The notes under the pieces were generated by a model. The model had not been told where the DNA came from, did not search any database, and worked only from the letters and a program-made list of their open reading frames with translations. Position numbers and translations under genes: made by a program. DNA of 17,215 nucleotides from Actinomycetes bacterium (GTDB lineage Bacteria > Actinomycetota > Acidimicrobiia > Acidimicrobiales > Microtrichaceae), in NCBI GenBank assembly GCA_023389745.1, contig JAEWED010000040.1:1-17215 (forward strand), read 5' to 3'. Positions 12,444 to 17,215 of the stretch are shown one piece after another (the stretch's first letter is position 1; each line of letters starts with the position of its first letter).

Positions 12444-12519
12444 CTCACCACCGACTGAGCCACCGGCGGACGGGGCTCACCGGAGGACTGGGTTCACCGG
12501 AGGACTGGGCTCACTGGGC
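12438..12519. repeat. 15-17-bp tandem array spanning both convergent stop codons
   Basis: Five units, each beginning GAC, run from 12438 to 12519: 15 bp, 16 bp, then three of 17 bp. The 17-bp units are GACGGGGCTCACCGGAG (12469-12485), GACTGGGTTCACCGGAG (12486-12502) and GACTGGGCTCACTGGGC (12503-12519). The first unit contains the FmdB stop (TGA 12441-12443), and its neighbour repeats TGA in frame at 12456-12458. The last unit contains the cvnD stop (TCA 12511-12513 on plus), repeated at 12494-12496 and 12477-12479. These 17-bp steps give the minus strand a stop in all three frames. The whole 67-bp spacer is repeat. Confidence 0.9.
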
Positions 12520-13170
12520 GACCGGTGCGGCCGCCGCGTCTGCGGTGGCCCGCTGGATCAGGTGGTCCAGCAGCGCGATCAGCACCATCTTCACCGACTC
12601 CCGCGAGCGGGCGTCGGCCCGGACCAGCGGGACGTGCTCGGGCAGCGCGAGTGCGTCGCGCACCTCTTCGAGGGAGTAGGAACCCGCGTCGGGGAACTGG
12701 TTCACGACCGCCACGAAGGGCACGCCGCGGCTCTCGAAGTAGTCGACCGCAGCGAAGCACTCCTCGATCCGGCGCGTGTCGAGCAGCACCACCGCGCCGA
12801 TCGCTCCGTCGACGAGGTCGTCCCACATGAACCAGAAGCGCTCCTGGCCGGGAGTGCCGAACAGGTAGAGGATGATCTCGGAGTCGATCGTGATGCGACC
12901 GAAGTCCATCGCCACGGTCGTCGACGACTTCCGCTCGAGCTTCGACAGGTCGTCGACCCCCTCGCTGTACGAGGTCATCGTCGCCTCGGTCGTGAGCGGC
13001 TCGATCTCGGAGATGGCGCCCACGAGGGTCGTCTTGCCGACCCCGAAGCCGCCGGCGACGAGGAACTTGACCGGCTGGGGCTGTCCCCCGGTTGCCACAC
13101 CGGCAGGCACCGTCGTCGGAGCGACGTCGGCGGGCAGCGGAGGTGGGGTGTCAGAGTGCTCGTACTGCAT
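12511..13170 (-). CDS. cvnD: Conservon GTPase CvnD (MglA/Ras-like)
   Basis: A 219-residue small GTPase is the last gene of the conservon. The N-terminal ~33 residues are Pro/Thr-rich. The P-loop is G40-x4-GKT47 (GGFGVGKTT), switch I lies around STTVAMDFG (83-91), and switch II is FGTPGQERF (104-112). The usual G4 NKxD is replaced by NQFPD (157-161), as is normal for CvnD-type proteins. Family knowledge: CvnD binds GTP and works with CvnA, B and C in a membrane-associated complex that resembles eukaryotic G-protein coupling; conservons affect development and secondary metabolism in Streptomyces. It starts at ATG 13170 with GAGGA just upstream. It overlaps the end of cvnC by 20 nt, so the two are coupled. 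Its stop sits in the tandem array at the convergent junction. Confidence 0.95.
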   Translation of the reverse strand: MQYEHSDTPPPLPADVAPTTVPAGVATGGQPQPVKFLVAGGFGVGKTTLVGAISEIEPLTTEATMTSYSEGVDDLSKLERKSSTTVAMDFGRITIDSEIILYLFGTPGQERFWFMWDDLVDGAIGAVVLLDTRRIEECFAAVDYFESRGVPFVAVVNQFPDAGSYSLEEVRDALALPEHVPLVRADARSRESVKMVLIALLDHLIQRATADAAAAPVAQ

Positions 13171-13570
13171 CGATCATCCTCAGTAGGAGTGCTGGCGTCG
13201 CGGACGGCGTCGCCTCGTGGACTCGGACCAGACCGGCATCAGCGAGATCCCCGACCAGGATCTGCGCGACACCCAGTGGTACGTCGATCCGAGCCGCCAC
13301 CTCGGCGACGGAGATCGGCTGTCGGCACGCGGCGAGGATCGCCGCGTGCTCGAACTGGAGCTCGGCGTTCGACTCCGCATGAGTGGCGACGACGAGCGAC
13401 TCGACCCTCAGGTGCACGGTCGCGTGTCGTGTCCGACCGCCGGTGATCACGAACGGCCGGACGAGCGACTCGTCCTCGGGCTCGTGGTCGCCGGCCACCG
13501 GGCCGGAATGCTCCGGGAGGCGCGACGGAGCCGCGGGGTCTCCGTTCGGTGCCGACTCCCAGGACTGCAT
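13151..13570 (-). CDS. cvnC: Conservon DUF742 protein CvnC
   Basis: This 139-residue DUF742 protein has a disordered N-terminus of about 35 residues. The family opening SLVRPFVITGGRT (35-47) and a central ESLVVAT follow. The C-terminal part is a winged-helix-like domain (EHAAILAACRQPISVAEVAA, then LGVAQILVGDLADAGLVRVH). It is the third component of the conservon and is thought to work with the Roadblock protein and the GTPase. It starts at ATG 13570, with GAGG 9 nt upstream, 12 bp after cvnB. Its 3' end overlaps cvnD by 20 nt, and the cvnD ribosome site is inside its coding sequence. Confidence 0.95.
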   Translation of the reverse strand: MQSWESAPNGDPAAPSRLPEHSGPVAGDHEPEDESLVRPFVITGGRTRHATVHLRVESLVVATHAESNAELQFEHAAILAACRQPISVAEVAARIDVPLGVAQILVGDLADAGLVRVHEATPSATPALLLRMIDAVRAL

Positions 13571-13582
13571 CGTGATGGTTCC

Positions 13583-14011
13583 TCAGACCGCCGACAGGGC
13601 GTCGCGCAGACCGGCGCGCACCTGAGGGGTCAGCACCGAACCGAAGCGGTCGACGAGCATGGTCATCTCGTAGCCGACCAGTCCGACGTCGGAGTTCTTG
13701 TCGGCGAGGATGCCCAGGCAGCTGCCGTCCGAGATCGACGCGACGAAGAGGAAGCCCGTCGTCATCTCGACCATCAGCTGGTCGACGTTGCCGTAGCCGA
13801 AGCAGCGCGATGCACCGAGCGAGAGGCTGGTGAGGCCCGCAGCGATCGCCGCGAACTGGTCCGCACGTCCGCGGTCGAGATCTGTCGACATCGCCATCAG
13901 CAGGCCGTCGGAGCTGACGCACACCGCGTCGCTGACCCCGGGGGTCTGCTGAACGAATCGGGTCAGCAGCCAGGGGATCTGCTGGACCTGTTCACTGGTG
14001 TCGGTGATCAC
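13583..14011 (-). CDS. cvnB: Conservon Roadblock/LC7 protein CvnB
   Basis: A 142-residue Roadblock/LC7-fold protein starts at GTG 14011, which overlaps the cvnA stop (GTGA) and has GGGAGG 8 nt upstream within cvnA. An open frame further upstream to 14584 is only the shadow of cvnA. Characteristic stretches are QIPWLLTRFVQQTPGVSDAV (11-30) and VSSDGLLMAMS. RADQFAAIAAGLTSLSLGA (about 49-67) and LGILADKNSDVGLVGYEM (about 99-116) complete the pattern. In MglA/MglB-type systems Roadblock dimers regulate the small GTPase; CvnB is expected to bind CvnD or CvnA. Confidence 0.95.
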   Translation of the reverse strand: MITDTSEQVQQIPWLLTRFVQQTPGVSDAVCVSSDGLLMAMSTDLDRGRADQFAAIAAGLTSLSLGASRCFGYGNVDQLMVEMTTGFLFVASISDGSCLGILADKNSDVGLVGYEMTMLVDRFGSVLTPQVRAGLRDALSAV

Positions 14012-16980
14012 TGCGAGGACCTCCCGTCCTGGGCGACGCTCTCTGCGTCGCCATGTGTCAGTGCTGTGGGTGTCGGTGGTGTGGGTGTCGGTGGTGTGGT
14101 GGGTGCCACCGGGGCGTCGATCGGGGCATCGCTGACGCCGTCGGGCGCTCCGGGGGCCGACTCGGTGTCGCTGGGGCCGACACGGCCTCGTGAGCGACCC
14201 GCCTGGAACGACGACAACATGGATCGGACGCCGTCGGCGGATCGGTCCGCCGCCTGGACAGGCGCACCCAGGGTGTCGCCGCGGCGGCTCTCGGCGAGCG
14301 AGGCGCCGGGAACGCGCTTGGACAGGCCTCCGGGTCGGCCGCCGCCGCCGAACTGCTGCTGTGCGGCGGTGAGGGGCGAGGGAGCGGCGATCGCGGGTTC
14401 GGCCTCGGGCTGCGACGGGGCGGGTTGCCACTCGTGCTGCGTCGGGGGCTCCGCGGGTGCCGGAGGGCTCACGTCGGCGAAGGGGTCCGCGCCGAGCGAC
14501 GAGGGTGCGACGTCGTGCGACACGGGCTCGTCGGGCTGCGCTGCGTCGGCTGGTCCGGACAGCTCCATGTCGAAGCGCGCCCACTGGTCCTCGCTCGACA
14601 CCGCGTCTGGCGCAACGCCGTCGACGGGGCGGGCGTTCCAGATGGTCGAGAGCTCCTCGGCGACGGCAGGCTCGACCGCTGCTGCTCCGGTGACCGTGCC
14701 GAGCTCGTCCGCCTCGAGGGGGCGCGGGTCGAGCGGCGCTGCGGCGAAGAAGTCCGAGGTCGACCCCGTGGCGACCGACTCGGACGAGGTCGGCGGCTCG
14801 ACGTCAGCGAGCCCTGCCGATGCGGTGTCCGCCGTGTCGACACCGGGAGGGTCGAAGGTGGTCGCCTCGAACGCCGTCGTCTCGAAGGTCGCCTCGGCGC
14901 TCGGCACCGGGTCCCCGAAGCCGACGGACGCGGCATCGAACGGGGCAGCGTCGAAGGCTGCGGGAGTGACGGCGGCAGGAGTGCTGTCCGAGGCGATGAT
15001 GGCCGAGGGAGTGATCGCAGGCGACGGCAACGCGGATGCGCTCGTCGCCACCCCGGCTCCCGGGGCGAAGGGCACTGGTCCCTGTTCGCGCGACGCTCTC
15101 GTCCCGGGCATCGGGCCCGACACGACCGAGCGGTCCACGCCGCCGATCACGGCGCTGGCCGGCAGGGTGACGATCGCGGTCACGCCGCGACCGCCCGAGC
15201 TCGGCTGCAGTCGGACCTGCGTGCCGGTCTTCGATGCGAGCTTCGCGACCACGTACTGCCCGAGGTACCGGGTGGGCATGCCCTCGAGCTCGTCGAGACC
15301 GGAGATGCGCTGGTTGGCGGCGAGCAGCTCGACGTCGGTCATGCCGACGCCGTGGTCGATGATCGCCAGCTGGTAGCCGCCCTGTCCGAGCGACCGACCG
15401 TCGATCTCGACGGTCGAGTCCGGCGGCGAGAAGCCGAGGGCGTTCTCGATGAGCTCCGAGAGCAGGTGGATCAGGTCGATCACGACCGGACCGGACAGCG
15501 TCGCCTCTCGCAGGTGGCCGATGCGGACACGTTCGAAGTCCTCGACCTCGCTCATCGCCGCCCGGACGACCTCGGCGACCGGCGCCGGCGCACGGCGGCG
15601 GCGCGGCGTCTCGGAGCCGGCGAGGATCAGCAGGGACTCGGCGTTGCGTCGCATTCGACTCGCCAGGTGGTCGAGCTTGAAGAGGTGCTCCAGGAACGCA
15701 GGGTCGGTCTCACGCGTCTCGAGCGACGTGATGAAGTCGAGCTGACGGGCGAGCAGCGTCTGGTTGCGCCGGCCGAGGTTCGTCATCGCCTCGGCCTGGT
15801 TGACCCGCAGGGCCGCCTGCTCGCTCGCGAGGCGCAGCGCGGTGTCCTGGACGTCGTTGAAGGCCGCGGCGACCTCGTGGACCTCGGCGGCACCGGTGGC
15901 TCGCAGCGCGGGGAGGTGCAGCTCCTCACCGCCCTGGTCCTGCTGAGCCTTCACCGCGTCGGGCAGGCGGGTCGTGGCGACCTCCTCGGCCTGGGCAGCG
16001 AGGTCCTGCAGCGGCCGGGCGATCGAGCGAACCGCTCGACGCAGCAGCAGCGCGCTGATCAGGACGATGGCGACCGCGGCGACCGCAGCGAGGAGGAGCA
16101 GCTGACGGCTCCAGGTCGCGAAGTCGTCCACGACGGCGACGGCGTCAGCCTCTGCGACGTCCTGCAGCTCGGTCAGGGTCTCGCTGCGCTGGTCCAGCCC
16201 TGCGGTCCACGTGGTGAAGTCGAGGGCGCCCCGCTGGGTGAACACGTCGCGGCGGACCGAGTCGGCCGCCGACATCGAGTAGCCGACGCCCTCGATGAGC
16301 AGCCCGAGCTCGGTCGGCGCCGAGGCTGCTGCGAGCGCGGTGTACGACTCCTGCTCCGACGCCAGACCCATCAGGGCCTGGAACGAGGTCGCGTCGAGGG
16401 CTCCCTCCTGGGCGGCGATGATGGTCAGGTCACGCTCCTGGGACGAAGCGGCCTGGGCACGGGCGAGGTAGTCGGTGGTGCTCGCTGCGCTGTCGTCCAC
16501 CGACTCGCCGGTGTCGATCGCCACGGTGGAGAGGTCGAGCAGCTGATCGATCGCGGCGGAGTAGGACGCCAGGGCGACCCGACCGCCGAGCTCGTTGCCC
16601 GAGACACGCTGCGCCGCGCCGAGACGGAAGAGTGCCCGGTCGGCGAGCTCCTCGATCTCGCCACCGATCTCGGCCGCCCGGGCGTCGAGCGCGTCGGCGG
16701 CCACCTGCACGTTCTCGCGCAGCTCGGGCGTCGACGCCTTGCTCTCGATCAGCGTGCGTCGCTCCGCCTGCAGAGCGTCGATGAGCCGGTACGAGCTCAA
16801 CGCCAGATCGGTCCGCTCCTCCAGCCCCGCGGCCTCGGCGGACTGGGTCCAACCGAGGTACACGCCGTACCCCGTCACGGCCAGCAGACCGGCGAGGGGG
16901 ATCGCCATCAGCATCAGCAGTCGGGTGCTGATGCGAAGGCGACGGGACTGGTTCTCTTCGGTCTTCCGTTGCCGTGCCAC
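14008..16980 (-). CDS. cvnA: Conservon sensor histidine-kinase-like protein CvnA (nitrate/NIT sensing)
   Basis: A membrane sensor of 990 residues heads the conservon. TM1 is at about 21-42, and an extracytoplasmic helical NIT-type sensor region at about 43-292. TM2 lies at about 293-316, followed by a HAMP linker. The H-box region is NLGRRNQTLLARQLDFI, then LDHLASRMRRNAE with H438. The ATPase N-box is SELIENALGFSPPDS with N513; DHGVGM and GRGVTAIVTLP follow. From about residue 610 to the end the protein is an Ala/Pro/Ser/Asp-rich disordered tail with evenly spaced phenylalanines. I chose GTG 16980 because it leaves a short basic N-terminus before TM1. The frame stays open to 17211, but that part is Arg/Pro-rich and overlaps the divergent promoter region. 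No ribosome site clearly supports the start. The stop overlaps the cvnB start. Confidence 0.92.
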   Translation of the reverse strand: MARQRKTEENQSRRLRISTRLLMLMAIPLAGLLAVTGYGVYLGWTQSAEAAGLEERTDLALSSYRLIDALQAERRTLIESKASTPELRENVQVAADALDARAAEIGGEIEELADRALFRLGAAQRVSGNELGGRVALASYSAAIDQLLDLSTVAIDTGESVDDSAASTTDYLARAQAASSQERDLTIIAAQEGALDATSFQALMGLASEQESYTALAAASAPTELGLLIEGVGYSMSAADSVRRDVFTQRGALDFTTWTAGLDQRSETLTELQDVAEADAVAVVDDFATWSRQLLLLAAVAAVAIVLISALLLRRAVRSIARPLQDLAAQAEEVATTRLPDAVKAQQDQGGEELHLPALRATGAAEVHEVAAAFNDVQDTALRLASEQAALRVNQAEAMTNLGRRNQTLLARQLDFITSLETRETDPAFLEHLFKLDHLASRMRRNAESLLILAGSETPRRRRAPAPVAEVVRAAMSEVEDFERVRIGHLREATLSGPVVIDLIHLLSELIENALGFSPPDSTVEIDGRSLGQGGYQLAIIDHGVGMTDVELLAANQRISGLDELEGMPTRYLGQYVVAKLASKTGTQVRLQPSSGGRGVTAIVTLPASAVIGGVDRSVVSGPMPGTRASREQGPVPFAPGAGVATSASALPSPAITPSAIIASDSTPAAVTPAAFDAAPFDAASVGFGDPVPSAEATFETTAFEATTFDPPGVDTADTASAGLADVEPPTSSESVATGSTSDFFAAAPLDPRPLEADELGTVTGAAAVEPAVAEELSTIWNARPVDGVAPDAVSSEDQWARFDMELSGPADAAQPDEPVSHDVAPSSLGADPFADVSPPAPAEPPTQHEWQPAPSQPEAEPAIAAPSPLTAAQQQFGGGGRPGGLSKRVPGASLAESRRGDTLGAPVQAADRSADGVRSMLSSFQAGRSRGRVGPSDTESAPGAPDGVSDAPIDAPVAPTTPPTPTPPTPTALTHGDAESVAQDGRSSQ
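14065..14094. repeat. 15-bp minisatellite inside the cvnA 3' end
   Basis: TGTGGGTGTCGGTGG occurs twice exactly (14065-14079, 14080-14094) with a degenerate third copy after it. In the cvnA frame it encodes a Pro/Thr repeat (TPPTPTPPTPT) about 20 residues before the stop. The period keeps the frame, so copy-number change would only alter tail length. Confidence 0.9.
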
Positions 16981-17016
16981 GGGAGTCGGATCGACACCGG
17001 AGGCGGGCCGGTTGAG

Positions 17017-17061
17017 AAAATGGTCGTCGCTGCACGCCGTGCGGGGGACGAAAAATGGTCG
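17017..17061. promoter_or_regulatory. Paired direct repeats around a palindrome upstream of cvnA
   Basis: AAAATGGTCG occurs at 17017-17026 and 17052-17061, 35 bp apart. The near-perfect palindrome GCACGCCGTGC (17032-17042) lies between them. This is the only AT-rich patch in the divergent region between cvnA and the gene at 17129, so it may be a regulator-binding region for one or both. I do not recognise the motif. Confidence 0.4.
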
Positions 17062-17115
17062 ACCGGGCGGGGACCGCGCCCCACCGCCCGCGGATCGCAG
17101 GGGCCGGCGTTCTCC

Positions 17116-17121
17116 TAACAT
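17116..17121 (+). promoter_or_regulatory. Candidate leaderless -10 box for the right-edge gene
   Basis: TAACAT ends 7 nt before ATG 17129, the same spacing as at moaC. No Shine-Dalgarno lies between them, which supports this ATG as a leaderless start. Confidence 0.5.
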
Positions 17122-17128
17122 CGTGGTG

Positions 17129-17215
17129 ATGGGCAAACGACGCCGCCGTGCAGCACTTCCGCCGCCACCTTCCGATCCGGTGACCCCCGGGCTGGTCGGT
17201 CCGCTGCGCACCGTG
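17129..17215 (+). CDS. N-terminal fragment of a gene cut by the window edge (possibly type I methionine aminopeptidase)
   Basis: Twenty-nine codons from ATG 17129 to the edge are open and encode a basic start (MGKRRRRAALPPPP) followed by PGLVGPLRTV. Coding is supported by the promoter-like TAACAT 7 nt upstream and by divergence from cvnA. The 'P.LVGP.R.V' segment resembles the N-terminal extension of actinobacterial type I methionine aminopeptidases, where an SP.R.VP...I.RP.Y pattern is common. So little is visible that this is only a guess. Confidence 0.45.
   Translation, partial: MGKRRRRAALPPPPSDPVTPGLVGPLRTV

Noticed and set aside
12438..12519. CRISPR-like array
   Set aside because: Units are 15-17 bp, directly adjoining, with no spacers and no cas genes; they are simple tandem repeats.
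13217..15376. 719-codon plus-strand frame across cvnA-cvnC
   Set aside because: Low-complexity Ser/Gly/Ala shadow of the conservon genes.
14425..17118. Very long plus-strand open frame (897 codons) opposite cvnA
   Set aside because: It is the antisense of a convincing conservon kinase and is rich in Arg/Gly/His with no domain pattern; long antisense frames are expected at this GC content.
1..17215. Recent horizontal transfer or a mobile island
   Set aside because: No integrase, transposase, tRNA-associated direct repeat or clear base-composition change was seen by eye.

Overview
The window is GC-rich, densely coded and actinobacterial in character. It holds a complete four-gene conservon (sensor kinase, Roadblock, DUF742, GTPase), a DUF222-type HNH protein, a CYP142-like P450, a CFP29-like encapsulin with its encapsulated ferritin, and a moaC/galU neighbourhood with a SepX/GlpR-like membrane protein. 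Several genes lack a Shine-Dalgarno sequence and have a -10-like hexamer 6-7 nt before the start codon. My best guess is class Acidimicrobiia or a related marine/soil actinobacterial lineage. That assignment is inferred from gene content and was not tested. I see no insertion sequence, integrase, CRISPR array or rRNA.

Layout. 1-920 (-): DUF222/HNH protein, cut by the window edge. 1059-2572 (+): a VOC (glyoxalase-fold) protein translationally coupled by a GTGA overlap to a Coq4-like protein. 2627-3832 (-): a CYP142-like P450, with a promoter and a KstR-like palindrome upstream. 3998-5449 (-): a membrane-anchored multicopper oxidase with an extra N-terminal cupredoxin, ending in a strong hairpin terminator. 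5637-7031 (-): a 14-TM DHA2-type MFS exporter. 7088-8044 (+): a protein I do not recognise. 8108-9413 (-): encapsulin shell plus encapsulated ferritin with a cargo-loading peptide. 9581-9654 (-): tRNA-Ala(CGC). 9758-11981 (-): SepX/GlpR-like protein, MoaC and GalU. 12147-12443 (+): FmdB-type zinc ribbon. 12511-16980 (-): conservon cvnDCBA, transcribed A to D. 17129-17215 (+): start of another gene, cut by the window edge.

How the genes work together. EncFtn and encapsulin should form an iron-oxidising, iron-storing nanocompartment. CvnA-D should form a membrane-associated signalling module. The P450 probably hydroxylates a sterol side chain, and the operator-like palindrome over its -35 region fits KstR-type control. 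The VOC and Coq4-like proteins form an operon of unknown substrate, which is odd in a lineage expected to use menaquinone.

The most unusual signal is structural. All three convergent gene junctions in the window (2572/2627, 8044/8108, 12443/12511) are occupied by short tandem arrays with 21-, 17- and 15-17-bp periods. Each array includes a gene's stop codon and re-copies it. In the two 17-bp arrays the copied stops fall into all three reading frames. Smaller tandem duplications also lie next to other gene ends: the multicopper oxidase terminator, the galU 3' side and the cvnA 3' end.
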